The notes under the pieces were generated by a model. It did no database searches. It was not told the DNA's origin and saw nothing but the letters and a program-made list of their open reading frames with translations. DNA of 64,000 nt, taken from contig OX291557.1 of assembly GCA_946406115.1 (NCBI GenBank), positions 5,798,501 to 5,862,500 of the forward strand. Reading direction: 5' to 3'. Positions 23,935 to 37,118 of this stretch are shown here, piece after piece (positions within the stretch are counted from its first letter, which is position 1; every line of letters starts with the position of its first letter). A program made the position numbers and the translations under genes. This DNA comes from Apoda limacodes. Lineage: Eukaryota; Arthropoda; Insecta; Lepidoptera; Limacodidae.

Positions 23935-24600
23935 AATATTCTTTATGTTTTCCCTTTTTATAAACTCCCTGACAAATCGACTAACTACTCAGTTCAACTT
24001 ATACGCTGATGATAGTTATATACAGGTTCAAAAGTTGATCAAATTCAGAATGCTATCGGTATCATTAATAATAACCTTAAAACTATATCGGAATGGGCAA
24101 ATTCATTACTTAACCCCAGTAAATCTCAGGCTACGATAGTGGGCAATCGCTAACCTGGATATAAATTAAGTGCCACAAATTATTTACAATGACGTAGCAG
24201 GTCTTTTTGTCGAAAAAGTTAACCTCGGATTACTCATAGACAGCAAGTCGTTATCATGGCGCCCCCAGGTAAAAGCTCTAAGCCGAAAGCTGTTTGCTTC
24301 ATTACACTCACTCAAACGTCTACAAAACTTTTTACCATTCCTTATGCTGGCGCAGACTTAACTGCTCCTTATCCTTAATTACGCAGACGTAAGCTATCTC
24401 AATTTGACCTAGCAGGAATACTGACATTCTCTTTTGTATAGTGTCCTTAATAATCGCTCTGCACCCTGTTACTTGCAGGAGCTCTACAACTATCAATCTA
24501 ATACTCCACAAAGTATGACACAATCTATCTTCCGACATTATGTTGGCAACGTCTAATATTATCAAAACTAACCTTAGATCATTCTTTCGTCAATCATTGC
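23935..24600 (+). mobile_element. Degraded RT fragment of a second LINE family
   Basis: It lies just inside the intron after the IBR exon. Visible pieces: YADDSYIQVQ (catalytic YADD), ISEWANSLLNPSKSQATIVG across a frame shift, then VNLGLLIDSKSLSWRPQV and FASLHSLKRLQNFLPF, which is the usual order after the YADD box in Jockey/CR1-type elements. Frame shifts and stops show it is dead. It is unrelated at sequence level to the LINE at 8.5 kb. Confidence 0.75.
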
Positions 24601-25929
24601 ATATTTAGTGACACATACTCATTTACCTAATATATATTTATTTTGTATATGTTATTATAGTGAATTTATGTACATATACTTGTGTGTTATGTTTTTATTT
24701 TCGTTTGGACTCCATTAATTAACCTATTTTCAGAAATACTATTTTAATTTTAATTAATAAAGTTTGTTGAAAGAAATCGTATTATGCGATAAGTCCGCCT
24801 TAGCATATAAGTATAACTTGTTAATTTAACACTAAAATTATAGTATAATCTACTATAAGAGTCAAATAAATAGTGGTACGAGAATTCATGCTAGTACTGG
24901 TTTTAACTTTTTTGTATAGTATATATATAATATATGGTATAAAGAAAGCATGAAAGTATAACAAATGTGGTCGAGATCGATAATGAAGAAAGTGAAGCTG
25001 AGTCACAGTATGCGAAAATGCGGTTTGAAAGTGGTTGCAGTAATAAGGGTAGAGAAAGAATCGCTGCGGTGGGCAAAAACGTGAAAGGAGACAGGGAGCA
25101 GCGGGGACAAAAACTATAGTGTTCCAGTACAACTAAATGCTGTCTGAACAAACACCATTCGCGATTGTGAAAAATGCCTGAATAGATAGATATATGATGG
25201 GCACAAAATGTTGGAACCCTGATACGTGAGCGAAATATGAATAATGAAACCAAATAATTTCTTTTCTTCCCATGGTTTGTACTATTTGTTATGTTTCATG
25301 CCAAGTGCGAGTCCGACTGCTGCACCGGAGGTGCCGTAATTACCCAATATTTTTAAATAAGCTTTGTAAAATCTATGAACTAAATAAAAACGTCATACGG
25401 TTTTAGGTTTCTTGAATGAAGGACCCCCTTGGGGTTCTGTAAAATTTCAACTGGCTACATAGTAGCGTTAGGTACGGTTTAGAATACACAGCCTTGTTGT
25501 GATACAAACTGACTGTCTTGGCTCGATATCGACCTATAGGTTCTGTTTGTTGGCAACCTTTGGATAGGGTATCCTGAAAATATAATACCAATAAAAACAA
25601 TTTTTTTTATTGAATTATCATTGTAATGAAGAACTATAATTTCGCATTTTAATATTTCTTTAAGTTTATTAAAGCAATGTTTGTAAGTACAATAGCTAAT
25701 ATTAAACAACAGCCAGCCCAGCTGCTCGAACAAAGCGAGCAGTTCGTTCTATACAACTAGGTCACACACATCCAGCCGTGGCTTGGTTTCTCACAATGTA
25801 TTTTCTATACCTATTTGCAGGGTTGCCACCTTGAAATTGTTGTTGCGAATGAAATGTTATGTGTTATGAAAGGGGTTGGCACGAGGCCGATGGAGTATTT
25901 ACTTTATTTTGTATTGGGTGGCTTAAGAA

Positions 25930-26305
25930 AAAACAAGGACACATTTCATGTCGATAGAATTAAACGGTTTCGAGTGTTTTAAGAGCAGGGTGTTTCTTTG
26001 TGCGATAAAATCAGAAATTAGGAGCATCCGCCGAAAATTCGTATTTACCGACATAGCCATAGATAGCAAACTTAAGTGGAAATGGGCAGACAGGCCACAT
26101 CGCTCGTTGAAACGACAACCCATGAGTAAGAAGACCACGCATTGGAAGATGTAGCTCGGGACACCAATCAGGTGGCCAGACGGTGGTTAAAACTGCAGGA
26201 AGCCGATAGATAGAAGGACCGGCCACTATGAAGACACAATATGGGAGAGGCTTATCCGTTCAGCAGTGGACGACTTCCAGCTGAGATCACGACAGCAAAA
26301 TTAGC
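25930..26305 (+). mobile_element. RTE-type LINE, C-terminal relic
   Basis: The translation in plus frames gives RRKFVFTDIAIDSKLKWKWA and, later, a W-W-rich part followed by a stretch encoding a YVQQWT-like end (attcagcagtggacgact type, here ccgttcagcagtggacgact). This is the usual end of RTE-class ORFs in Lepidoptera. Broken by shifts. Confidence 0.65.
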
Positions 26306-26726
26306 GTGGCTTTATACTAATGATCTAAAGCCGCAATATAGGTTATTAAAAAAAGTTTTAAATCCTTTTGATCTGTGTGATTGCAAGAAAACACATTTTG
26401 CATGAACGCTTAATATTTACGCCGTGTTTATTCTATTCTATCCAGAAATGCAGATTACATTGTCTCATCACCATCTGGTGAGTGACTGTCTTACAGCGCC
26501 TTACAATAGGTACGAAATCACTTGTAGAGTATCTTTCATTTCCAATGATTATTATCAGCTAGTCGAGCTGATGTTCTGACCATTGCCACAACAACCTACA
26601 ACTATCTTCTTTTTAAAAAAACTCCGAGGATAGCCCATGGCTTATGACGCTATCTAATTCATTTGTTAATTCGACCAGCAGTAGACGATCATGATTTCGT
26701 TTCTTTTTCATAACTTGTTTCTATGT

Positions 26727-26790
26727 CTATGGAAATAATGGATGAATGGAAATCTAGTCTTAGATTTCCATTCATCCACTATTTCCATAG
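26727..26790 (+). repeat. Near-perfect 30-bp hairpin with 4-nt loop
   Basis: The left arm 26727-26756 (starts ctatggaaataatggatgaa) and right arm 26761-26790 (ends catccactatttccatag) are reverse complements with one mismatch, separated by gtct. It lies in the 20-kb intron of the RNF144-type gene. Confidence 0.95.
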
Positions 26791-27875
26791 ATTTTTAGAG
26801 ATTGTGTAGTCTAGATAAAATGACTGTGTTGATATGTAATTTTCGTGTAGGTTTTTTGTTTACTGACACACCCACACTTGTATCCTATGTGGTGTTTTTA
26901 GGATGTGCCAAGATTTTGTAAACGCATTATACCTGTCTCCATTGAACTACAGAAGAGTCTATTACTTCACAGATGAAACACTTCGACACAACTAGTACAC
27001 GTGCCATACGCGGGAAGTTCTGTTTCAGCCAGTGAACGAAGTATGAAGAAATTTTCACAGAATATGTTTTACTATGGCGTATTTCTAAAACATAATAACA
27101 AAAATTCAAGGAGGTTACCATACAAGAAACATGTTTACCTTTGACTTTTGCTCTATATCGTGCAAACGGTAATTACAAGTTTCAAACATGTGGTGATTGT
27201 AGAACAGAATCTAACGTATAACATGAAAATAATTAGTAGCTAATTGCCAAAAGAGATGTAAGTTCGCGCTAAAATTAAAAATATGTTATAGGTGAAAGAA
27301 GCTACAGCGCTACCAAACGTAAATAATCCAGAATAGTTTATCTACGTCTTGGATTGGTTATATGAAGTTAAGGCTATGGCATACCATACATAAGCGTGCC
27401 CTTACGACCAGTGTACAAAGACATATTACACTATTGAAGCATACAAGGAGACACAGTTCCACGTACGATAGGCGCTAGCACGTGACCGCACGTTTATAAT
27501 CTCGATTTTCTCGGTGTTTTGTCGGTATAAAATTCAAAAACGTATTTAGAACGATAACATTAGTAAAATTCACTTGGTCATATTAATATATATTTTATGA
27601 AATAAAAATTGACAGAATATCACTCTTATTTTACTAAACAATTTCAATTAAAACCAAAAAATAGAGTGTCAGATATTTTTTTTTCTTACTGGTTTTAGTA
27701 GGCAAATTTAGCAAATTTACTTAATTAAGGTTTGAACTATGACATATATTTATTTAACGTCAAAAAGTGTTTTTAGGACTGTAACGAAATTAATCAAATT
27801 CCTGCAAACTTAACTCGTTTGGGCTTGCCATCACCTTAAGGCTGCGCCCTACACGAATGTGCAGTTTCTTCTCGT

Positions 27876-28552
27876 TTTTAGGGTTTCGTACGTCAAATGG
27901 AAAAAAGGAACCCTTATAGGATCACCTTGGTGTCCGTCTGTCTGCCTGTCTGTCTGTCTGTCTGCCTGTCTGTCTGTCAAGACAAGTAAGTGTATTTCTC
28001 AGGAACGCGTAAAGGTATCACGTTGAAATTAGTATCAAATACTGAGGTCTATGGTTCCTTGACGAAGTAGAAAAATCAAGTTTCTAAGTCAACTCAGTAA
28101 AAAAATACGGTGGAAAAACGTCAATTTTTGTCGCATATTTTGGCATTCACAAACAAATCAAAACCTACCCGTAGCCCTAGAATCATGAAATTTAAAACGA
28201 AGCAAGATGTTACATCACAAAAAAATAGAAAAAAAACCGAAATTTGGTAATTTGTAGTTTTAACACATATAAAAAAATATTGTCTGTCCGTCAAGACCCT
28301 TTTACTTAAGAACGCGTGGAGGTTCAAGTTGAAATGAATATCAAATACTAATGTCTACGGTCCCTTAAATCTGTAAAAAATCAATCTTATATGTCAACGC
28401 AAAAAAATACGGCTATTTCGACGCATATTTAGGTATTAAATTATTCACAAATAAATCAAAACCTATGCACTACTTCCCGTTGTCCTAGAATCATGAAATT
28501 TAACACAAAGCAAGGTCTTACATCACAAATATAGGAAAAAAAACGAGTTGCA
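27876..28552 (+). repeat. Two successive copies of a ttccgta/ctgtctgtc repeat
   Basis: Copy one (27876-28262) runs from agggtttcgtacgtcaaatg, past a (ctgt)n run at 27930-27978, to cctagaatcatgaaatttaa. Copy two (28280-28552) repeats tgtctgtccgtcaagaccct, aacgcgtgg and cctagaatcatgaaatttaa with moderate divergence. It is adjacent to the 2 x 140 bp duplication. Confidence 0.7.
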
Positions 28553-28762
28553 CTCCAGGAGTGCCGGCAGAAGTGAAAACCTTTACACACGATTCGCGCT
28601 TAACACTCAAATATGTCACAAGACATGTCTTTGACATTGTCAAGAAATATTAATGTTTGTTTATTTACTTTTTTGACGTAGAATATTTGACATCGCAATC
28701 TGTCATAGAATTAAAATTCCATATCCAACCTCCCTGTACTACTCATAATCGCGAATACTAAA

Positions 28763-29042
28763 AATAAAAATTATAATAGGCGTGGCATTACGGTTTCCGT
28801 CTTACGAATTTCCACGATTAGGACACGTGACCTGACGCGAGTTTATCATTTTTTACCCATACCAAAAAAAGTGCACAACGCCGCTAAAGAAGTTTTCACT
28901 TCAATAAAAATTATAATAGGCGTGGCATCGCGGTTTCCGTCTTACGAATTTCCACGATTAGGACACGTGACCTGACGCGAGTTTATCATTTTTTACCCAT
29001 ACCAAAAAAAGTGCACAACGCCGCTAAAGAAGTTTTCACTTC
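28763..29042 (+). repeat. Tandem duplication, 2 x 140 bp
   Basis: Two adjacent 140-bp units (28763-28902 and 28903-29042) begin aataaaaattataataggcg and end gaagttttcacttca. I see only two differences (catta/catcg region). Each unit holds an E-box-like cacgtg. The near identity means the duplication is recent. Confidence 0.97.
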
Positions 29043-29049
29043 AAAATAT

Positions 29050-32000
29050 CGGAAGGATCGGGCATAAAAAACCTAAGTTAGGTACCTATATGAATTTCAC
29101 TTAGATACTATAGGTACACATTATTAAAAAAAAACTGTTAAAAATTATTAAAAAAGTGATGACAGAGCCGATGTATCCGTCCACTGCGATGATTAAATTC
29201 CATTTAGTTGATGATTTTTAAATTAAAGTTTAAATCACGAATTAGAAGAGGTAACTAAGCTATGCCAATGTACTGATGAAAGCCACGCAAGAATAAATCT
29301 GGATATTTGTTTATCTACTCACTCGAAGCTGAGATATTTTTGAAAATGGTTAGAGTTAAAAATTGTCTTTGTGTTAATTAATGCCTAAAAGCCTAAAGAT
29401 AAAGAACGTTTACGGGTTTTTATACGTTACCTGATACGTTAAAAGTCAACTTTACCCGTTCGTGTACGTTTAAAAAACGGTTTTCTTATCAAAAGTGGCT
29501 GCTACGATTAGTTTTTGAATATAATAACTACTGTTTTATAAGCTAATTATTCATTAGTAGGTATTTCATTAATTTCCACGACAAAAAAATGCATACAAAA
29601 GTTGCGAAGAGAAGATTAGAGTGCACGATCCGGTAATTAAGCACGCAAAAAACCAGTAAAGCAACTTTACATTAGAGCAAAATTAATTTTAGCTATTAAT
29701 TGAACATAGAAAAAAATACACAAGGAGGAAGTTGATCAAGCGCTGTACACGGTTTAATTTATTGTATTGACACTGATATAAAAATTATTAAAAAATACAC
29801 CGCCTTCAAAAACTCACTAAAAAGTAATAAATAAACCATACACAAACACTGAATTAAGTATCTTGAAAAGGAATGCCTTGAGCCCGACTCACAAATTGAG
29901 GATTCCGTAACGGTACAACCACAAAATTTACGAGCAGCCTAGTCAGTAACCAAAAAACAAAGAGCGCGGGCCGCTCGCAAGAACTACGTACTCTTTATTT
30001 TCTAGCGCTATTATAATGTTAACCATAATTTTATTTATTACAATTTTTTACAATATTTCTACTTTATTGTTTAGCTAAATACGTATATATCTCTTAATGT
30101 TTGTAAATCTAATTGTGCAATATACCTATCCAAAAGCTAACACAATAAGACAGTGTGCATACTCGTATAACAAATATAAACATAAAATGATTTTTAGTTT
30201 TTCTCTGCAAAGTTCGCGTCTAGCTTAAGAACGTTGCAGGCGGAAAGAAGAAGCGAAGCGCTGCAAGTAATTAAGTAGTTTTCTATGTTATGTTATCCAA
30301 GTTTAGTGCCTACATTAAGTATTCATGACGCTTTGATATTTAATGTGAAAACCGGAAATGCGCACACAATATACTAATGTTGTTATATGATCGAACCACT
30401 TATATGTGCGCAGCATTTAAACGTTACGTGACTACATTTACGTAACTGTGAGAAATTGAAATGCTATGGAACACAATATTTTTGAGTTCCTATAACATGT
30501 TGCCTTTAATATTTATGTTATATGTTTTAGAAATTAAATTATTATTGCGGAAAGCAATATTTTATTGATAGGTAAAAGTAACCACCACTTAGTTTAAAAA
30601 AAAATTAAAAATATTCTTGGTTCAGTCACATTGCGTGCAATTTCATTTATTGCAAGTGCGAGATAATCTTAAAAAAACCAATTTAAAAACAGTTAAAATT
30701 TTAGGAAAATTATAAATGCGAAACTGTATTTGTGGTGACTTAATTTTTGACATATGAATAGCTCGGAGGGTCAGAGTCGCAATGGAGCAACCAGGTGGCT
30801 TCGTTATTGTCTCACAAATAGCTGGTAGGGTCAGAATTAAATATTGTGTCCTAAAGAAATCCTAATCTGCTATTAGCCTAATTCTGCTTAAGCAAAATTA
30901 CCTATTATATACAGACAAGAGTTTCGTTTTGAATTTTGTTACAAAGTCGGAATTAAACACGCCGAAGGGCTCCGTATCACCACAGAATGCACAAGCGCGA
31001 CTCAAACTTGACCGATTTTTATTATTTGTTGTTGGACTATAGACTTTACACTATAATCGTTATATGTTTAAATCTTGAACGTTTTTACGATAGAGCAAAC
31101 ATAACAAAAACACGTTTTTTGCATGGACTAGTAGACTCTTGTCTAGTAGGAACAAGGATGTCCCTTATATCATATATGCCCAAATAAAAATTTACCTCAT
31201 AAAATTAGGCAGTATGAGATAACCCAGCTTTCAGCTAAAATTTTTTGGTTTTCTTATATCCACCTCTTAGACTTGCTTATAGACAAAAAGGCTTTTATAG
31301 ACAAATTTTCTCAATCATAACTTGGTACGTTTACAGCTTGTTTTTGTTGGGATTCTAATGCCAGTAAGTATTTCTATTACTCTTCTCGTAATAGAGACAA
31401 CTATTTTTAGTTATGTGTGTGAAAATTGACAATTAAAAAGCAGCAGGTAGGTACTACCGGACTTACAAAAAAGATAAACGAAGCATTGCGACCATTATAG
31501 GTGAAGCCGCCTTAATATCTATGTATGAATGTGTATATGTGTGTATGAACACACTACTTGCTGTTAGTTCACTTTTTTCCGTACCTCAAAAGGTGAAATT
31601 AAAATTGTTATAAAATCCCGACCTATGCTGTTCATTATTGAAGAGTTCTTTGCACTACCTTTTGTGTCTATGATATAATTCTTTTGGCCAAATCTTCTAT
31701 GGTTATTCTTTAAACTTGTGTGTAAACACTTTCTATGCAGACTTTCCTCGTTGCAGCATCACATTTAGGGTTCACATTTATTAGTTCCGTGTTATAGTAT
31801 TTACATTGTGTAACAACTTTTACAGTCGATCGGACGAGTGTCAGTGAAATAAATATTCATTGTACGGTTGAGATCTATCATCAACCCAGTAAGAAAAAGG
31901 CTGATTTCCTTGGAGGCAGACAGACAAACTCACACAGGTTTTAAAACACCCTTTAGTTTTGTACTATAATTTCGCACTCCTGTATATTATTTATTCTCTA

Positions 32001-33250
32001 AAATGCATAGTTTTTGGATAAAAATACGATAGCAAAATGTATTGTAGATCAAAATTATACATCAAATGAAAATGTATGGCCTGCAACTCAACACATACAA
32101 TTAAATAAGAAACAGAATACATAGTTTCCTTTAAATACAGTAGGTGATTGGTGGACTAATAAAGATGGAAACGCTGTATATTTATTTATTTACTTTTTTG
32201 CATACATTTATAAAGTAACGGGTTTGCACCCTAACGTTTATAAACTACGATTAACCTAAATTTATATTTAATACACTTACACTTTTTTAGTATAGCGATG
32301 ACTTAAACCAACAAATATTAATTCTAGGCAATATATCCTACAAAAAAACACAACCTTATTATTTAATTAAAAAAAAGAAAACATAAATATAACAATGAGC
32401 ACACATAAATAAAACCATAGATATAAAATGTAAAAGATACACAATGTCAGTTGTGTGATGATATCAAAAAAAAATTGCGTTAGCCCGTCAAGCGTCCCCA
32501 AACTAAGGAAATTATCCGCCCTTGCCGCGTACAAACGGACATACACCTAACTTTATTATGTTTATTCCTCTTTATTTATTTTTAGGTATGTTCCCTAATA
32601 TATACAGTATAAAAAAAGTAATAAGAATAAGTTTATGATAAATATAATAAGTAATAATAAATTTATTTACTAAAAAAATACATAGTTTTTTATATAGCAC
32701 ATTACCAGGGGTCAAAATAAACTTTATGCTACTGTTAATAAAATCCAAAATCCAACTCAAAATGGCGTAATATAAATGGCGGCCGGATCAAATTACCAAA
32801 ACAATTTCTGATAAAAAAATATTAAACGCACAAAATATACCAACCAAAATATACAAAATATACCAAAAACCAAAAATACTAGAACGTAGGACAGGCCATT
32901 GGCTTCACTTCTGAATACTTACAATTAGCCTGTCTGATAAAAGTCGTCCTGAAAAAATTCCCCCGCGACACAAGTCGCTTAGGTCCCACTGTGAGACCTA
33001 GGACGCGTGACGGGTTAGTGCTAGTAACCGTCTTTGTGTGGGTTGAGAATAGTGATGTCTGCGTACACTATCGACATTGTGCATTATAGATATATTTATG
33101 CCTGTTATGGTTAGCGATGTGATTTGACGGTGGAAATATTTCTGCAAACATTGAAAATGTTAAGGGAATGTTCCCAAGTAAAATAAATACGTAAGCAATT
33201 ATATTAAATTAAGGCTTAACGATTGAGGGGAATCCAAGAACTGAAATATT
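29050..33250. other. Intronic sequence, mostly unassigned
   Basis: AT-rich. A scrap of the gagtccgactc repeat lies at 30965-31022. No exon, protein or long repeat was recognised. Confidence 0.4.
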
Positions 33251-33260
33251 GTTGACTAGA

Positions 33261-33538
33261 CTTTGCCAGCGGCTCCGCCCGCCTTAAATCCGGTTATCGG
33301 CGTGGAACTCCTTAATTAACTCCAATTAATTAATTAATTATACCAAAGAATTACTATAGCATGCTATAGGTGCAGCAATAGTTCGTTTATCTCTGTTATA
33401 GTTATTCTATATATGCTATTCCAGGACCTTACCTATATGTATGCCAAGTTTTATTCAGATCCGTCTAATGGTTGAAGCGTGATTGAGTAACAAACATCCA
33501 TCCAGACATACAAACTTTCACATTTATAATAGTAGGAT
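33261..33538 (+). repeat. Dispersed repeat (ttgccagcggctccg), copy 3
   Basis: Runs from ctttgccagcggctccgccc through ggttatcggcgtggaactcc to gcgtgattgagtaacaaaca and actttcacatttataatagt. It has a (taat)n patch at 33326-33342. Confidence 0.75.
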
Positions 33539-33639
33539 AGTGGATTGTATTGGAATTCCAAAGTTGGATTCATTTTCCTATACTATTACCGTGATTTTTT
33601 TAGACTTCTAGATGATGCGGTTTGAAAGTTAGAGACACA

Positions 33640-33965
33640 AAATTTTCAACTTTGAAAGCCAATAACTCGCAAAATATAAATCTTTAAAAAAGTTTTTCAA
33701 CAGACTCAAAAGCATTTTTAATGTCCTATCTAATGATACCCCAGACGATGAGGTGTGTAACAAAAGTTTTCAAACCTCGGTTCAATGTATGGAGAGCTAC
33801 CCCTTAAAAATATTTTCTTAATTATCATAAAATATATGTATGGCGGTTTGCAAAATCTACCCAAAGAAATGGAATTATAAGGCTGTGACATACGGCCGAA
33901 TGGATATGGCGAATTTATAGGGGTTTAGTTTTTGTCATTAAGCTACGGAACCCGAATAGCACGTA
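33640..33965 (+). repeat. Dispersed repeat pair, copy A
   Basis: Shares in order with 34110-34390 the words aattttcaactttgaaagcc/aattttcaacttttagagct, aactcgc, gtcctat.taa/gaacgata, gagctacccctt, ggaattataaggctgtgaca and a gagtccg-like end. No protein recognised. Confidence 0.65.
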
Positions 33966-34109
33966 GCACCTACGGTATATAGATATGACAATATAGGTAG
34001 GTATTTTGAGGATATCATATCTATTAAATAAATAAAAGTCTGAAGTAAGTTTTAAAATAATTATATGAAAAGAAAAAAAAAACTTTAAATAATAATTAAT
34101 TAATTAAAA

Positions 34110-34390
34110 TTTATTAATTAAAATTTTCAACTTTTAGAGCTTGTAACTCGCGAATTATATTAACAAACCTCAATTGCATTTTTTAAGTCCTATCGAACGA
34201 TACAGCAGAAGGTGGGCTGCGTGAAGAAGCTACCCCTAATTATTTTTTTTAGGGGTAGCTTTACCTTCCTGTAAAATGTTATTAGAATCGATGCAAATGC
34301 GGCGGAATTATAAGGCTATGACATCCAGACGGACATGACGAGTTTACAAGAGTCCGTATTTGCCATTTGGCTACAGAAGACTATTAACCA
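34110..34390 (+). repeat. Dispersed repeat pair, copy B
   Basis: Second, diverged copy of the unit at 33640-33965 in the same orientation, with ggcggaattataaggctatg as the best preserved part. The ORF at 34405 next to it is AT-rich and has no recognisable domain. Confidence 0.65.
34228..34260 (+). repeat. Perfect 12-bp inverted repeat with T-rich loop
   Basis: agctacccctaa and ttaggggtagct flank a loop of nine bases, mostly T. It lies inside one copy of a larger intronic repeat (34110-34390). Confidence 0.9.
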
Positions 34391-35022
34391 CATGAGCTCA
34401 AGTAATGTTTGTAAGAAACATTATTAAAATTTCATTACTCTGGATGTTGATAAATAATTACGAGAAAAAGTATCGATATACTGATGATACTTATGACGTC
34501 ATCGTTTTGTCAAGCCCTAGCGTATCAAAACATTTTAAAATTTTACTTAAAATAACATTAATTAAACCCATTATATATGAAATAATACCGCGTTTAACAA
34601 AGAAAAGCAATATAATAACGTAAAAACTGTTTTCTGAGAAAATGTTTAACAGAAATGCGACAAAATATGGTTTAAAAAAAAATACGTGAGAATTTTGTAT
34701 TTACCTGTGAAAAGTACGATTGTCTGGTTTATTTCTTCCTGTGATGGAACAATTAGTTATGCAACAAGACACCATGCCTAAGCACTAAACTTTTAGGTCC
34801 TTTATTGTCAGGATTGACCTAATAATCAACGAAACACGTGATGTCAAAAAACAAGCGGGTTTCTTTGGGTTTCTACTCGAAAAATGATGGACATTTTAGA
34901 TATGGTTATCTGTCTTTCTTCTTCTCTTGTGCAGCGTTCATGTAATGAGTATGTTTATTTTTCTCGCTGCGTTGATCTTTAGCGTAGCGAACTTGGTCTG
35001 TGAATAAAACACAAATTAACTT

Positions 35023-35413
35023 TTAATAGCCATCAGCTTGCTGTCCGTCAAAGCTGAAGGATTTTCGATCTTGTATTCCTTCCTGTATTTTCCTTTGTGA
35101 CTCGAGAGAGTCAAGACCGACCATGCCCAATACAAAGAGTGACGGATACAGCAGTGGATAAAAGCCGAATTGCTTCTTATTGAGGAAGCGGCAGAATTTT
35201 TTGTGTACTTTTTCTATAATAGTGCAGTACTTTGCTTCGTATTGGTCCCAAATTATTATATTCGAGACGGCAGCGCACGTACGCGTTATAAACCATGACC
35301 TCCGGTCTACAGTCCTGGGACGCAATAGTTTGACGCATGAAGAAACCAAGTATTCTGTGAGCTGCCTTGGTAATTGGTAATCTAAAAATGTGATTATGTA
35401 CAGATGAAACCAT
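35023..35413 (-). mobile_element. LINE fragment of a third family (C-terminal RT region)
   Basis: On the minus strand two frames give AAHRILGFFMRQT, VYNAYVRCRLEYNNLGPI and, after a shift near 35240, EAKYCTIIEKVHKKFCRFL and LYPSLFVLGMVGLDSLESQR. This pattern (RxLGF, LVRxxLEY, FxRFL, YPSLFVLGMV) is the thumb region seen in several arthropod LINEs. It is broken and lacks the catalytic motifs. Confidence 0.7.
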
Positions 35414-36339
35414 AGTTTTATTTTATCGGTCGCGTTGATTGACTGACCCCAATGAGTGAAAGTTGCATGATAAAATAATTAGATATGCACAAAAAAATAA
35501 GATAAACTCAGCAACATGTCTTAGCACTTAACTTTTTGCATTAGTGAGAGTTAGACTAGGTCTTACGAGTAGTGCACATATTCTTGTGTTCAACGTGCTG
35601 GTCTTGGCTTAGAAGTGTGAAGTCGACAAATATGAACTAGATACCGGTTCCGCAAAGATGTTTTGCCTTAGCCCAAATGTATTCGCGAAATAAAATACTT
35701 ATTTATGCTAATGGCACTGGTTCTTCCGGTTCATAAGCGCGTTGGTGTTAGGGCACGATTACACAGTTCTGTGATTGCTTTGTCCGGATAAGTTACGGGT
35801 AAAGTTCGAACTATTTATGGGTGTACCTCAATTTGACTGTACCACTGTACCACTGTACCACCGTAATGTATATTGCCGACTATTTAAAAATCTAATCACT
35901 CCTATCTTTAACTGCATTCCACCAACCATTATTCGGTTTTACTTACTTAGAGAAAGAGAATTGCAGGAACAGACCTTAAAAAGAGCGTCATCTTTAGAAA
36001 AGAAAACTGTTGTCTTTCAGACCATATCGTAGTCTAGACTAGGGATTTCCAACCTTTTTGCGTTGAGCCTCCTCGGATTATAAATAAGTAAACTTGTATT
36101 TTTAAATTTTTATAGTGAAAAAAACACATAATTTTCTCAACATTTATTCCTCAATTGCAAGCTAGATCAAATTGTAATTGCTACTCACACCAGCTTCCAT
36201 AAGTCCCCACTGCTGGCACCGGGCCCCTGGTCCAAGATCCCAGAGCCTCCAGACCTACGTCATTTTACCAGAGCTAATATTGCTACAATATTAAGATAAT
36301 ATGTAGATAACAAACGTATGGGCTTTCGATTTCTTCTTG

Positions 36340-36578
36340 TGTCCTGAGTGGCGGAGGTTCGAGACCGGCGTGTGCCAATGAGTTTTTTTCTTAATTTCTC
36401 AAGTACATTGATTATTCACACCACTGGCTTTTCGGTGAAGGAAAACATCGTGAGGAAACCTGCATACGTCAAAAAAACAAAAAAGACGTATGTGAAGTCC
36501 ACAATCCGCACTGGGCCCGCGTGTGGCCCAAATTACCCTTGGTGAGGGTAGGCCGTGCCCCAACAGAGTGGCAGTTAA
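36340..36578 (+). repeat. tRNA-headed SINE-like element, plus strand
   Basis: A B-box-like ggttcgagacc at 36356 is followed by tttttcttaatttctc, ttttcggtgaaggaaaacat cgtgaggaaacc and atccgcactgggcccgcgtg. This is a common lepidopteran short repeat. A minus-strand copy lies at 38230-38519; other scraps of its 3' part are at 13845-13960, 16460-16590 and 21990-22120. Confidence 0.7.
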
Positions 36579-36611
36579 GGAAACGTATGCATAGGTACTT
36601 CTGCCGTTTGC

Positions 36612-37006
36612 AGTCAGTTCGATTTGAGACAAAGAGTTCCGACGTTTGATACTTTTCACACAATACTTATCAAATGATAATGCCAGTTTTGCCACCGTGT
36701 AGCTTTGAAGCGTTACTAACACTAATTATTATTGGTTGTAAAACGAACGATGAACGTACAAACACTACGATAATAACACACGCATTACTAAAAATGAATA
36801 TGTATAGGCAGTTTGACAGATTTATAACAAAAACCTACCTCCAGACATGGGTCTAAAGATTCATTTCTTGGTGACAAAAATGACAAAAATATCGTTAACA
36901 AACGCATGACAGTTTGTAGCAGATAATACTAAAATTTTGCTAAGCGAACGGTTGTCACAATAAACGAAAATAATGATTCTGCTTCCCAAATCGAACACGC
37001 CCTTGG
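36612..37006 (-). mobile_element. TIR element (gggcgcgttcg family), copy 1
   Basis: In minus orientation it matches the element at 43323: shared words include gatacttttcacac, gcagtttgacagatttataa (mirrored as tcaatttgtcaaactgtcta) and cagacatgggtct. The right end (cttcccaaatcgaacacgcc) is the inverted terminal repeat; the left end is more decayed. Confidence 0.7.
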
Positions 37007-37118
37007 TATGAACATATTATTTAGAAAAAGATTCTCTAACTTTTTGTGCAAAACGGCAATTTCATTGCTAATCAACTAATATATGTAAAGACTTGCTACT
37101 ATGACGTAGGTACCCTCA

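Noticed and set aside
24821..25253. Minus-strand ORFs of 103 and 116 aa
   Set aside because: Low-complexity Ser/Leu/Phe-rich translations from AT-rich intron; two overlapping frames, no domain.
34228..34260. Rho-independent terminator
   Set aside because: The stem and T-rich loop look similar, but this is eukaryotic intron sequence; it lies inside a dispersed repeat.
36348..36722. ORFs of 65-107 aa on both strands
   Set aside because: They overlap a SINE-like element and the end of a TIR element; no domain.
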